Below, in pieces: positions 26,026 through 39,088 of a DNA stretch of 64,000 nt. The notes below the pieces were generated by a model. That model saw only the letters and a program-made list of their open reading frames with translations, was not told the DNA's origin and did no database searches. The stretch spans positions 31,023,079-31,087,078 of the forward strand of contig NC_053114.1 of assembly GCF_010015445.1 (NCBI RefSeq), read 5' to 3'. The position numbers and the translations under genes were made by a program. How positions within the stretch are numbered: position 1 is the stretch's first letter; each line of letters starts with the position of its first letter. Source of the DNA: Perca fluviatilis (lineage: Eukaryota > Chordata > Actinopteri > Perciformes > Percidae).

Positions 26026-26844
26026 CCTACAGCTTAGTGTAATGACTTTAAGTCCATCATGAATGCAGTCGCAGACAGTATAATAGGAAGAGAGAATAAA
26101 AACCATTACTTTAATTGACTTATGACTGCATGTGTGTGGGCTAATGGGGAGACGTGAAGAGGAAGAAGGGAAGAGGAAAGAAGTCTAGGAAATGAGAGAA
26201 ATAGTTAAAGAGAGGGGGAAAGAAGAGATGAGGAACAGATAGAAAAAGGAAGAGAGTAAGGAAGGAACTGAAAAGAGGTGGAAAGGACAGGTAGTTAAGG
26301 AGAGAAAAAGACAAGGAAACGTTGACATGGAGAGTTAAAATTAGGCGTGAGAAAAGAAGAGGGGCGAAAACTGGAAAAGATTAGCACATGGAAATCTAGA
26401 AGAAATTGGAGGTGGAGCAGCTGGAAATTAGAATAATTTTGAATACAAGTCTGGATGTTGTCGATTCATTCTGCAAAGTGATTTGAGCAATGTGTTGCAG
26501 GAGATAGAGATATATACATGTGTGTTCGTATGTTTTAATGTGTGTTATGTAGTGTGTGTGTGTTTGAGTGTGAGTTGGGGGTAGAGTTGGCCTAATGAAC
26601 ATTTTTGACGCCAGCTGCGTCAGCCACTATCTCTCTCGCCTCCTTTATCCTCCCTCACGCTTTCTCTGCTCTCTCCTCTCTCACTACAACATTTACAGTA
26701 ATTACTGTTCTTTGGTGATTCAGAGGGATGGAAAAGGATAGAGGCTGATAACGTATGAGAGAGTGAGTGTTTGTATGTTTTGTCTAACTTCCTGAATGTC
26801 CTCCAGAAGGATGTTCCAGAAAGTGTGATTTCTCTGCGCCTCCT

Positions 26845-26885
26845 GTTTATGCAGGAGCGCCCTGAACGCCTTGAGTTGAAACATC
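26845..26885 (-). repeat. Dispersed repeat piece, inverse of 32585-32650
   Basis: The reverse complement reads gtttcaactcaaggcgttca then gggcgctcctgca, matching the + strand at 32585-32650 with few changes. Confidence 0.55.
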
Positions 26886-27289
26886 TTTTGAGTCAGAGCG
26901 GGAAAGCGCCCAATGTCATTTAACTTCACAGCAAAATAACTGTTATGCGGATGGGTAAATCAGCGGCGATTGGCGCAGGGTTGTGTGGCGTGTTTGTCAC
27001 TTAAACAACATGTTTGTGTCTCTATTGGGTTCCCCATGATGCTAGCATTTAGCCATGCTACTAGTTTGCAGGGTAATACGAGTGATTGTCGGTCTGCATT
27101 GACAGACATTGACTTTCAATATCTAACCAGGGGGGTCTATCAAAATAGTGGCCAAATTGAATGACTACATGTGAAACCTAACCTTACACTCCATTGTGTT
27201 TTGTCTGATTGTCTGTAATGTGATTGGCCACTGCAGTGTGACGTCCGATTGCATTTCTTCAAAAGTTGTTTCTGTTTCAACTTTTCACC

Positions 27290-27415
27290 TGCAGGTTTTT
27301 TTTGCATCCCCTGCGATCCCCACCGCGCAACCTAAAGGCACTACCCACATTCAAATGAATAGGAGGACTGGCGTTTTCACCGCAACGCACCGCAACGCCT
27401 GATTTAATGTAGCCC
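27290..27415. repeat. Dispersed GC-rich repeat piece
   Basis: The motif attcaaatgaataggaggac followed by tggcgttttcaccgcaacgc has the look of a fish repeat, with a short tandem copy of caccgcaacg. No borders were found. Confidence 0.35.
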
Positions 27416-28047
27416 TAGTTGCCATAATTATGGAGTGTATGTTTTCTCATTAACAAGCTGACCAGATAAAATAAAGAAAAAAATTCTGCACCGTCTAGCG
27501 TCCATTATGTTGAAGTGTAGTATTATACAATATGTGGTATAATTCTGTGTTTTGGTTTAGAGTTCAGCAGCGAGGATGGTGTAACCCTACACATGGTGGC
27601 ACTTTTGCTTGCATTGGTTGGTCACTCACACTCCCTTAACATTACTAAGCCCTGTAGTTTATCAGCTCCTGTCCTCATGGTCCTTTTATCAGTCCTCTCA
27701 CACAGGACAAATAACTTGGGCTGTAAACCATGACCGGCGCTCGGAAAACAGACTTTGGCCTTTAGGATTTTATTGTCAACCTAAATAATACTCAACTAAA
27801 CCCTTTTTTATCTGCACTAGTATGAATACTGAGTATGGGTTGGCTGGCAGATGTCCATTATTTGTTTTGTAGTGGACAGTAAACTCTAATCCATGTGTTG
27901 CTTTATATCAAGCAAGGTTAGTTATTTTTCCCTGTATGTTTGTATATTACCTAAATAATTACCAGACTCTCACTTCTTCTTGTAGTCTGTTTGGAACTAG
28001 AGCCAAACAAACGCAGTGTGCAGTTTACTGTTGCATTAGTCAGGCAA

Positions 28048-28089
28048 AGCCAGCCCTTGCTCCACAGCACTGTGGAGCAAGGTCTGGCT
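28048..28089. repeat. 20-bp hairpin, one mismatch
   Basis: Arms agccagcccttgctccacag and ctgtggagcaaggtctggct are separated by only two bases, with one C/A difference. It is very likely the centre or end of a foldback element. Confidence 0.85.
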
Positions 28090-29718
28090 ACGCCACACAT
28101 ACATGCTGGGATAGGAGAAATATCGCTCTAGGTTGTTTGCATTAATTTAAACCAATCACAACAGGGTTTTTCCTGGCTTAGAATGAGCATTGTGGGGCGT
28201 GGGGGGACTACGCACGGCAGTAAGCATGATCGGTTCACGTACAGTGATGGCAATGAGTCTGTGTTACCTTATTTGACAGAAATCTATGCATTTGCCTGTT
28301 ATTTCTGACAATTTGATAAACAAAAATGTATATTATGCTTGACTAAATAAAACCCCAATTAACAAAACTGGTTAAACAAATAATAATGTTTAAATAAATC
28401 ACCGGGAGAGTCTGGTACGACCTGAATCTGGAGATAAAACTGAGATTAGCTCTCATATTCAAGTTTGTGTTCTGCTTGTTCAACAGATGCTTAGTCCATT
28501 GCTCTAAAACCCATTTGGAGAAGATTTGAATTGCTATTTTTATTCTCAATGCTTATCATTTTGGTGCTGGTGATTGTCCTTTGGGGCTAGCTAAAACCTC
28601 TTTGGGTGGTGCCAAAAATTCCTCTATGCAGAAAAAACCCTGCACAAAATCGTCTTGGGTGGCACTAAGCTCTGGACGCAGCGACACTGGCTCAGAATGG
28701 TCTCAGGAACGAACATTTGCACCCCGCAAAAGAAATCGCCACATGCAATTATCCGGGAAATGTACATTTGTTGATTTAGACTACTGTTGCAAACTTCCTT
28801 GCAGGATGTCCAGTCATAAGGAAAGAAACAACACTTATTTCTTTCATTTGTCCATTTCAATATTTTGGGCTCAAGAAAAGTCCCTTTTTCAGCCTTATAA
28901 CTCAGTTTGTGCGGGCCTCTGTAATGATTTGAATGAAATTTTGGAAAAGCTCTGTTATACCTGTCTTTAGTGTGGACATGGCCTTAGCTTAACGCTTATC
29001 TTCTTATTTAAAAGTTTCTCGTTTTCTTTGAATAGGTAATCCAAGGAAATGTTTACCTAGTGGCATGTAGGAAGGCTTGGCGTGATAAAATAAAATACTT
29101 TGTATGTCCCCACGTTTCAATCTCTCATAAATTACAGGTTTCTTTTGTGATATCATTTGGTCTGTCACTGTCTCACCCAAGATGATTTAATGATGTTGTT
29201 AATAATCACAGGTGCTGTAGCTCATTCCTGGAAGACCATTTTTACTTTCTTGTGGCATAAAGCAATTAATATTTCGTAATGAAATCTGACCCTCATGACA
29301 GAAAATGAAAAATGCAGCAAATACATTGGAAGAGACTTCCAGTCTCTGTTAGTGTTGGTTTCAATTGTTGATGCTAATTATGCATGTCTCCAGATAAATT
29401 AGTTTTTAATACATGCTGAAATGCTATATGAAGCATCTTAAAATCTTACAGTGGAGCCTGATTTATGGGTGTGTGCACAAACCAGTTTACACAGAGGCAT
29501 TTTTTTAGTGTGTACATGCTTTTGACAAGTTATTTCACTGCACAGTATACAGAACACAGATATTTTCAGTGTTTACACTTAATTTGCATGATAAGGAGGA
29601 ACTAAATTAGCCCTCACAGTGCTTAACGGTCACACTTAATAGCTTAAAATGTCTGCTCATATTAGCCAAATATAATGTAAATATCATTGACAAATGCAAG
29701 TCGCAGTAATGTGATACT

Positions 29719-30298
29719 GGGCCCTATCTTGCACCAGGAGTAGCACAAGCCAGACGCAAGTGTCTTTGCTAGTTTAAGACCAACGCAGTTGTCAATTTCC
29801 CGTCCAGCACCCACGTCGTTTAAATAGCAAAATGCACCTGCGCCCATCTGTGCACCCATGGGCGTCCTGGTCTTACAGGGAGGTGTGTTCAGGTGCATTC
29901 TTGGCGTATTGCTATCTTGAGGCAGCGGAAAGTGATCGCATCATTGACCAACAAAAACCTGGTCTAAAGTCCATAACGCAGCATTTCATTGTTATTTTAA
30001 CAGCGCATTAGTAAATTGCGCACAGCGCGTGCACACTATGCTTGTTAAACACACAGGGTGTTATTACAGTGTGAAATAGTATTATCATATGATCTGCTCG
30101 CGCTCTCCTTCCTGCTTAGCAAATCCGCCATCATAATAGCAACGCGGCAAGGTACACACCTATGATTGATTAAGACTCTAAGTACAACCCTTTTGAACCA
30201 TGCGCCTGGCGCATGCACCCTTTTTTCCACCGTTAAACTAGCAAAAGTGGATACGTACACTCCCTAAACGCCGTGCGCTTAGATCGTTAAAATAGGGA
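29719..30298. mobile_element. TIR element (Harbinger-like guess)
   Basis: The left end gggccctatcttgcacc faces a right end whose reverse complement is ttccctattttaacgatcta. Inside there are CpG-rich motifs (gcgcctggcgcatgcac, cgccgtgcgctta), all non-coding. The superfamily is guessed from the end motif only. Confidence 0.5.
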
Positions 30299-31314
30299 AA
30301 TGGTTTTCTTCTTTTCCCTTCACAGTGAAGTCAGAACACAAGATCAGCCTCAAAAGTGCTAAACATACAGTAGTTAGCTTTGGCTGTCAGTCTCAGTGCC
30401 TCAACGAGCTACAGTGAAGGAGTCCATGTTAAGGTGCTATCACAGGTTCAAGTATGCACTCATCCAGCCACTCATCCCCTCTCCCTGTTCTCCTGTCTGT
30501 CTCTGCGGGTCATTAACGAGTTATGTAAAGCTTCCAGGAATGCTGCCTTGTGAAACAAAGACACAGAAGGCTGTAAAGTATCCAGCTGAAGAATGCTTAT
30601 ACATCAATCCTTTTATTTTCATCCTGAATCTAAACGAGTTTCCCCTTTGTTCATTCCCTCGTTCTCCCTCTCTTGTGTCTCTCATCTCCCGCTCTGTCTC
30701 CTCTTCTTAAACCACAGCCAAACACTAAACCCTCAGTTCTATTCAGGGACAGTGAGACACAGTTGCCTGTGTGCGTTGGCGACATTTGTGTTTTTGCCGT
30801 CGTTTAAAGTGCAAATGTGCGTACAACCTTGGAAATCCAAAAAGTTCATTTGCTGCACCTCATTACAAAGAGGATTATTTTTAGAGTCAGGCACCAGCAA
30901 ATAAACTTGTGTCTGCTTGTGTTTTATTTACGTTGAATTACAGTATTGTCCTGCAGTGGCTGCAGAGATGAGAGCTCAGTTGCATTTTCGAGTTGTTTTT
31001 TTACTCTCTCCTTCTTAATTGGCATTCATGCTGTGCTTCCTCTTGTTAAACATCTGCATCTCAACAGGAACACAAATAGCATGCACGCACGCACACTCGC
31101 ACGCACACAGGCACGCAGACACACACACACATACACACATACAGAGACCTGTCCAGACCCCAAAACAAAGATTAGTTGTAGCTGTTGTAATAAACTATAA
31201 TTTCTGTACAAATGCAAAATGATTTACTGCAAAGTGTCCGCTAACAATGACCGTTATGACATGGCAACACGGCATGGCAATACAGTAATTTACTACCAGA
31301 GTGTAATTACAGTT

Positions 31315-31614
31315 ATTAAACAAATAGTTTGACATTTTGGGAAATATCCTTATGAGCTTTCTTGCAGAGAGTTAGATAAGAAGATTGATACCACTCTCAT
31401 GTCTGTAAGTAAATTAAACGCTACAGCCAACGGCTGGTTAGTTTAGCTTAGCCTGGAAACCTGGGGGAAAGGGCTAACCTGTCTATTGGTTAGAAAATCC
31501 GCCTACCAGCACCTGTAAAGGTCTCAAATTAACTTGCTGGACTATTTCTTGGCAGAGAGTAGTGTCTTCTGTGCCGGTTGCCTGGCAAACTCATGTTGCC
31601 GACATGACTCTGGG
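31315..31614 (+). repeat. Dispersed repeat of fish type
   Basis: It contains tagtttgacattttgggaaa, gagagttagataagaagatt, gataccactctcatgtctgt and gtttagcttagcctggaaac, in the order of a repeat common in fish genomes. It is cut at its right side by a SINE. Confidence 0.55.
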
Positions 31615-31624
31615 AAGTCATTGC

Positions 31625-31736
31625 ACCATTCTCGCCTTTTTATTTGACACAGAACAGTGGAAATGGGTGTCCCAAAACTGGAATTGAACCCGGAACATTG
31701 TGATAATGTGGCATGCAATGTAACCACTCAGCTACC
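31625..31736 (-). mobile_element. Short tRNA-derived SINE with perfect 10-bp TSD
   Basis: On the - strand it reads tggtagctgagtggttacat (A-box-like), then gggttcaattccag (B-box), then a tail ctgtgtcaaataaaaaggcg. An exact direct repeat aagtcattgc flanks it (31615-31624 and 31737-31746), which marks a target-primed insertion. It is only 112 bp long. Confidence 0.85.
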
Positions 31737-32584
31737 AAGTCATTGCGGTATCCTTTAACACATGTTAATTAGTTAGATTTACAGGTGCAGGTTGGATTTT
31801 GTTACCTAAGCTAACCTCAATCTTCTCCTCTAACTCGGGGCAAGACTAAATGTATTTCTCAAAGTGTTGAGCTACTTAGTTAATGAAATTGTATAGTTGT
31901 TTATTTTATACAATAGATGGAAATTTCAGCTTTTGATAATTCTGAAAGATGGAAAGTTTATGTGAAAAGAACAAGAGAAAGGAAAAAAAACATACACTCA
32001 GTCCACCTCAGTGTGGAATTGGCACACTTTGCTTTTTTCTGTAAACAATTTGTCATCCTTACTGCTCACTATCCTCACTATCTCCTCCTCCTCCTCTCTC
32101 TTGAAAAGCTGTAGATGATGCTGAGATATTTTGTTAATATTCAGAACTAATGTGTATCCACTGCTGTACATGTGCTAATAGTTTTAGTACAACTCATGAC
32201 GTTTTAACAGAGATACAGTAATAATTATTCTTTACTGTTCAAGAACTACTGACTCTCCTGAGTTAAATACTTTTTATGGAAGATCGATGGGTAAAAAACC
32301 ATCAATACAAAATTATTTCAAGTATTGTCTAGAAAGACGCACACACTGACAAGTCTACATGTCTTAAGTATGGAGATCAACAGTGACTGTTAACCATCAC
32401 ACTTTTAGTCGCTGACCGACAGGCGCACTGCACTGCCGTTTTTGGTAAGCCTACACTTTAAAAAAGAGCCTCTTGCTAGGAAACCACCGTTACCACTACA
32501 GAAGCCCCGCCTCTCAATTCATCTGATTGGACACTGGTAAAAACTGCTTTTGATGTTGGCCAGTTTTCTGCTCTGAGTTGATGT

Positions 32585-32650
32585 CTTTTCAACTTGAGGC
32601 GTTCAGGGTGCTCCTGCAAAAACAGCAGAAAAACACGAGTTGCTCAGCGA
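32585..32650 (+). repeat. Dispersed repeat piece (see 26845-26885)
   Basis: Reads tttcaacttgaggcgttcag then ggtgctcctgca, the inverse of the copy near 26.85 kb. Surrounding sequence to about 32800 may belong to the same repeat. Confidence 0.5.
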
Positions 32651-33593
32651 TGCAAAAGCGGCGAGCAAAAAAGCTTCACTCTCATTGAAAACAATTACAA
32701 AAAGCTCCCTCAGGCTGCTAAAAAGCGCTCTGTCCGATTGTGGCCTAATTCAAGTTGTGCTAAAATCGTTTTTATACACAAATCAGAAAATTCTTCTTGA
32801 ATTAATAATTCATAAATGAACTGAGGAGAAAAAGTCATTTAGATCGTTCACGACCTGACAAATGTAATGTTTTATTTTGCACTGTGTGATAAGCAGCTTG
32901 TGTGCAAAGCTGACAACCAATGAGTACAGTAAAGGAGTTCTGAAACATTGTAAGCAACGTAATGCAGCATCAGCATCAAAACTGTAAAAGAAAAAAAAAG
33001 GGTTGAGGGGACAGTGACCGATGTTATGAATGTGATACATTGATGCTATACATTTTAGGGACTGAATGTGGTCATTTCAGGGCACCTCTATAGCAAAATA
33101 CAGCTGCTATCCATCACTTATCAACACTTCAGGTTCTCCTTAACTTACCTAACATAACGATGCAAATTAGAATTGCTACTTGGGTACCAAAGCTTACACA
33201 TAAAAACGTGTGTCAATCAGCACTCTTTCTGAACAGTATAGTAAATATAATTACTTAGGGAAATAGTTACTAAAATTAACTTTCAGATATGTTTGTCTTC
33301 TGTTCTGCAATTATTAATTTTATGTTCCACCTCACTTAAAACTATCATAGCGATAGAACGATCCATCTATTTAACCTCTTAGCGTAGTTAGGGAGACCAA
33401 AGGAGGATTTAGGATTTAATGAGCCCCTCCCTGTAAACACCCCCAGGTGGAGTTGAAGAGAGAGTAAAACAGTGGGAGGGAAAGATGACAGAGGGAGGAA
33501 GGACAAACACACAAACATTCATGTCCCAGTGGGCCAGTATATCTAACATAGTGTAATTACAATGGGGAGCTCCTTTAATTGACTCCTACTGCG

Positions 33594-33595
<2 letters not shown>

Positions 33596-33656
<61 letters not shown>
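33596..33656. repeat. (TG)n microsatellite
   Basis: Pure TG run of about 61 bp, followed by a short impure TG stretch. Confidence 0.97.
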
Positions 33657-33658
<2 letters not shown>

Positions 33659-33905
33659 ACTGTGTGTATGTGTGTGTGTATGTTACAAATACAACTTCAG
33701 GTTTATTAGTCTAAAAATGTATTTTGTGAAGTAGTTTTCATACAGCTCTTCTCTCCATTTTCAATCTGTATTTTAATAATGGCACAAACTGGTTCTGTAT
33801 TTGTCATTGTCACACTGTGTTTATTTGATTTAGCCCAACCTGACTTTGATTGTCTTTGTTTCAAAGTTGCAAGGGTCCAAATTCAGTGTCTGCATCCATT
33901 TTTTT

Positions 33906-34119
33906 ATCATGTCCAACCGTTAAACCCTGGCTGTTTTGCTTCTATACTTGTTAACGGTTATTCCAGTCTGTTGTATGTGTACTTCATAAGGCTTTTCTCA
34001 TCAAAGGAAATTAAGTTGCTGCTGGTTTTACATATGCAGGCAAATGGAGAACAATGTTTGGGCAGGCGGAGCCATGTGAGAATAACTGAAGACAGTGACT
34101 GTCTGAATGGGCCACAAAG
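33906..34119 (+). repeat. Long inverted repeat, left arm
   Basis: About 214 bp from atcatgtccaaccgttaaac to gtctgaatgggccacaaag. It recurs as the reverse complement at 37212-37403 with small differences, including a deletion after caatgtttggg. An open frame of 121 codons covers it but shows no known domain. Confidence 0.85.
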
Positions 34120-34552
34120 ATGTACAAAAAATCAAACAAGCTAACCTGGACCTTCCAGGTAAAATTTAAGTGACAAATAATAACAGCTCTTTATAATCTT
34201 ATGACACAATTTTTTTACTTCCAACTATTTTCTAAAAATGATCATGTCAAAGATGTGCATTAATGCACATGTTGTGATTAAAGGTGATACGTTGATGAAT
34301 GGTCTTGACAGGCAAGGTGTGTGTCTGTGTGTTTGTGTTTTTCTAGAGCACTGCATAAAAAATAGTATATAACACATATTTGTCTCTATCTGTAATGACA
34401 CTCACTCTTTCAAATCAATCAGTCAATATCAGTGTGAATGTCATTATGAGACATCTTTGCTGTTTGTTAAAATTGCATGAGATGTAGCTTCAAAGTAATG
34501 ACATTTACAAAATCGATGAATGCACCTGAAAACTTAAACGATTAAGTGATTT

Positions 34553-34554
<2 letters not shown>

Positions 34555-34642
<88 letters not shown>
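34555..34642. repeat. (CA)n microsatellite
   Basis: Pure CA run of about 88 bp. Confidence 0.98.
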
Positions 34643-34645
<3 letters not shown>

Positions 34646-36306
34646 TGCAGTGCAGTATTGTCCTTGCTAGTCAAGGACATCTCCTAGTTTCACAGGTGAG
34701 GGAACACAGACTATTTCTGCCAGGGATGAGAAAGAGAGGAGCAGGGCAGAGAGGAAGAGGACAAGGGAAAGAAGAAGATGGGGGTGAGGGTGGTAGATGA
34801 AAAAAGAGTAGGAGGAAAAGGAGAAGGAAGGAGAAAATAACATACAAGTAACACATTCCCCTATGGCCAACCACTACCAAATATGCCATCTTGTTGTTGA
34901 CCTGAAATTAGCGTCCTTCTTTCTGCTATAACAGATGGGCAAACAACCAGGGTAACCTCTGCCAAGGCAATTGAACAAAGTGGTGAGATGCATCAATTCC
35001 CCAAATTCAGTCAAATCAGTGTCAAAGATTGTGCAGATAGACTAAGACAGATAATTATCTTTGCTTGCCTCATGCCTGATTGAAAAACACTATTAAAATG
35101 TGTGTAACTCTGGACTTCATTAAAACCCGGTCTACACCTGCGGTATAAAATCCCCTTACTGTCAGTATGAAAATAGCGCTCCCCCTCTCTGTGTCAGTGG
35201 GTGGGTCCCCCCCCCCCCGTTAGCTGACATTTCAGAGATTAGAGGTTTTTGATCTGTGATTCCACATCACAATCTCTGCTCACCACACCCTTTTTTCTGC
35301 CCCCATCCCTCCCTCCCCCACTTCCTCTTTACTCCTCATCCTTTCATCATCCCATGGTTATTCCATCAGATAGTACTTACTGTAGGCCTACACCTCTCTG
35401 AAGTAATGAGCAATGAGCTGATGAAGAGCAGAGAAAAGGGGGATGGGGAGAGAAGAGTGAAGGAATGAAGAAGATGAGAGAAATGTAAGATGAGTGGTTT
35501 TAGGAAGGAGGAATGGGAGAGAAGGAACGTGACAGGGGAGAGGATAGGAGGGGGAGCAAAATGTAGTTTTTGAAGTATTTTTTCCACAATTGTATAATTA
35601 ATTTACAATTGTAGCCCCCATACCTACATAAGCCACCACTACTCTTATCTTAGCCTTCTTCTTTCCTGCTTAATATATTGTCTTTTAGGCACTGTGAATA
35701 TTTTAGATGCTACATAGGCATAATGCAGCAAATACAGTTCTGTAACCCTTTTTAATCTAAAATTGTTTTGATGCTGATGGTTATTTTTTCCACTTAAATT
35801 CACTACTATGAATATCGTTCATATTTGTAAGGTTGAAAATGCATGAAACGTAAATGTAAAAAACTGGCCTCTCGTATTTTCCCTCCATTTCTCATTAGTT
35901 CCTTCCATTCCTTGTAGTCTTGTTGCGTGTTAGGTATAAGCTTGATGAAACAATTGTTGCGATGCTGCACATTGATATCTAATTGTGCACAGCATTGTTT
36001 CTGTTTCCTAACTGTACACATAGTCTGCATTTAAATTTCATAGTAAACTAAACATGTTTTGTGTTTGAAAATGGACATTGTGAAGTTGTGGAGCAGGAAT
36101 GGCACTTAATACCAATCATACTGTGATTTAACTTATAAATATTAGGTGTGTGTGTCTAAACCTCTCATCTATCATCAAGCTATATCTCCTTCGCCATACA
36201 TATCCCTATTTTATTACCAAAGCACTATTTTTCTCTTTCCTTGTCTCCTTTTCTGTAGAGGTCACCATAAATATCCTATTTGTCTGGGGATCTGTGGATC
36301 AATAAT

Positions 36307-36308
<2 letters not shown>

Positions 36309-36338
<30 letters not shown>

Positions 36339-36357
36339 CACATGTGACACACATACG

Positions 36358-36417
<60 letters not shown>
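36309..36417. repeat. Interrupted (AC)n
   Basis: Two AC runs separated by a piece containing cacatgtgacacacatacgt. Confidence 0.95.
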
Positions 36418-36418
<1 letters not shown>

Positions 36419-36491
36419 GAGGCCACTTCTATGTTGGGGTATGCTACAAAAGGACGTTGACATTGTCATCATTTTCCGTCCTTTTTTTCAC

Positions 36492-36614
<123 letters not shown>

Positions 36615-36733
36615 GGACTCAAAAGATATCAAATTATTTCTCTCTCTTGCTCATCTCCATCTTCTTACTTTCTGCAACTACTTTCATTGTCCAAAGTTTT
36701 AGAACGCTGGCACTATGCATTACTAAGCAACCA

Positions 36734-36734
<1 letters not shown>

Positions 36735-36827
<93 letters not shown>
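36735..36827. repeat. (AC)n microsatellite
   Basis: Pure AC run of about 93 bp. Confidence 0.98.
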
Positions 36828-36828
<1 letters not shown>

Positions 36829-36943
36829 TTTCCCAACATTCCTGGTGATGACAGGGTTAGCCAGGGCAGCTACCTCAGGGTCTTGTACAGCTGGTGTGTA
36901 TGTGTGCTCCACTGAGCAGAAAAAATGCTCTTCAAGTACACTG

Positions 36944-36946
<3 letters not shown>

Positions 36947-37015
<69 letters not shown>
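36947..37015. repeat. (AC)n microsatellite
   Basis: Pure AC run of about 69 bp. Confidence 0.98.
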
Positions 37016-37018
<3 letters not shown>

Positions 37019-37211
37019 TGGTTGCAATGCCGACAGGCTTCCCAGTGTTTTCTATTTCTAGGAACCCTATATTGTGAAAAGTAACCAATAACTTAGCATT
37101 ATGAATCATCAATTGACTATCATTTCTGATTGAATAGACTTCTGCATACCTCAACAAAACCACTTTGAGAGCTTTGTATGTGTGAAAGCTTCTTCTGGTA
37201 GGTAGTTTCAT

Positions 37212-37403
37212 TTTGTGGCCCATTCAGACAGTCCCTGTCTTCAGTTCCCAAACATTGTTCTCCATTTGCCTGCATATGTAAAACCAGCAGCAACTTAATA
37301 TCCTTTGATGAGAAAAGCCTTATGAAGTACACATACGACAGACTGGAATAACCGTTAACAAGTATAGAAGCAAAACAGCCAGGGTTTAACGGTTGGACAT
37401 GAT
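37212..37403 (-). repeat. Long inverted repeat, right arm
   Basis: Reverse complement of 33906-34119. It runs from tttgtggcccattcagacag to ggtttaacggttggacatga on the + strand. Confidence 0.85.
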
Positions 37404-38185
37404 CAGTTATGTCGAGAAAGGCGGCAGCGAGAGAGAGAGAGAGATGTATAGCCTTATTTTCTGGAAGAGGATGGAAGCTGTGACTCTTGAGACTGAAGGG
37501 TTATTTGTCTGACCACTGCAAGTGAAAGGTGTATATACTCAACCCTCCCAATGACTGTGTATGTGAGTGCGAGTGTGTCATATTTCCATCATGCTGTTTG
37601 AAGCTGCTTGTAGAAGCTAGCCTTCAGGCAGTCACCTGCTGTTGTTGACTTGACTTGTGTTTTCATTCTTTGATTGTCTCTTTGTCTTTCACTCCCTGTT
37701 TCTCTCTCTGGTCGCTCTATCCTCTCTTTCTGTGTGTCTCCATCTCTCCCTCAAGCGATGCCCCCTTTTGGTAGCTGCCTTTTTTTGAGTGATGGACTCA
37801 TAACACATAAAACCAATGTGCAAGATAGCAAGGCCATATTTGTTGCTATGTGGCTCAAGCAGGTTTTTTATTTTAATTTAATAAAGTTTTCTAGCATTGG
37901 TTATGCTTTTAAAGATTACACACTGAATTTCTTCATGGTGTAGTTGGTGGGTTGGATATACTTTAATTTCAACTTGTTCCTTTCCGCCCATCTTGTTTCT
38001 GCCTCATTAATGAACCCATGTGACACCATGGAGACATTGCAGCTTGCTTCTGCAGATGAAATAGCATATATGTTTGATACTTCAAATTAGTATTTTTCTG
38101 CCGCCTAAAACAGAAGTTGAGATCATTGCTGAGGTGTCTGCATGTGTTAGAACAAAACTCCAGACATGTCTTTGGGTCTACATCT

Positions 38186-38221
<36 letters not shown>

Positions 38222-38222
38222 C
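38186..38222. repeat. (CGCA)n microsatellite
   Basis: About nine copies of CGCA. Confidence 0.97.
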
Positions 38223-38663
38223 CCACACGACCGGGGCTTGAAAAGGCAGTGATAAGCTAATGTTTGTGTTTCTACAGTATGTGCTTTGTTTTTATTACAA
38301 TATCACAAAAAGTGTCAGAAACAAAAAAGTGCCTGCCAAAAAAAACTGAACAAAAGGGTAATTGGACCAAATGTATACAGCGTACATCTTTTGGACGACT
38401 GACTGTCATGGCAGTTGTCATTCTCTAATTTTGAGAACATTAGAATCCTTTAATCTGTAAATTATTTACACGCAAACGCCTCGGTTCTAGCCGCATCACT
38501 GTCGTGCCGATAATGACACTAGATCCAACCCTCAAGTGTAATATTACGATTATACGTTTATAAGTTTATAATGGTTACCAACAAAATAAAAGTTATAATC
38601 AAACTGTATTCATGTTGTAGGGCAATTCACTCTCAAAATAAAAAAAGCAACAGAGAAGAGTTC

Positions 38664-38820
38664 TAGTCCCTCCCAGTTTAGTCAGCCAGCCAACTTGAGC
38701 TAATGTTAGCTTTGCAGAGATCGTGGGATTTCCCCAACTGAATAAATACCGCACATATAAACACTAAACTGCTTTGCTAACTCATTCGTATTGTAACTAA
38801 GATATCTGCTGAATTTTTAG
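38664..38820 (+). repeat. Direct duplication, copy 1
   Basis: Contains gagctaatgttagctttgca, then gtgggatttccccaactgaa, then actgctttgctaac and atatctgctg. The same order is found about 219 bp further on with about 80-85 % identity by eye. Confidence 0.75.
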
Positions 38821-38882
38821 TTTTTAATGGATATATTTAGCTACTATACAGCCTTGAACTACAAGAAACGGAGGCAATTTCC

Positions 38883-39031
38883 TGTCCCTGTTTAACATTA
38901 GTTTACCAGTCAAGCTAACGTTAGCTTTGTAGAGATTGTGGGATTTCCCAAACTGAATAAATGCAGCACATTTAAAAACAACACTGCTTTGCTAGCTTAA
39001 GCGTGTTGTAACTCAAATATCTGCTGTAAAA
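38883..39031 (+). repeat. Direct duplication, copy 2
   Basis: Contains aagctaacgttagctttgta, then gtgggatttcccaaactgaa, then actgctttgctagc and atatctgctg. It is followed at once by simple repeats. Confidence 0.75.
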
Positions 39032-39044
39032 ATTTTTTTTTGAT

Positions 39045-39088
39045 CTATATATATATATATATATACATACGTACGTACGTACGTACGA
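39045..39088. repeat. (TA)n then (ACGT)n
   Basis: About ten TA units run into tacatacgtacgtacgtacg. Confidence 0.95.

Noticed and set aside
28581..28970. 129-codon open frame on the + strand
   Set aside because: No family recognised, no start context, and it lies within the smyd3 intron. It could be part of an unknown repeat but I cannot support a gene.
38186..38222. CRISPR-like regular repeats
   Set aside because: These and the other regular arrays are simple tandem repeats without spacers, in a eukaryotic genome.
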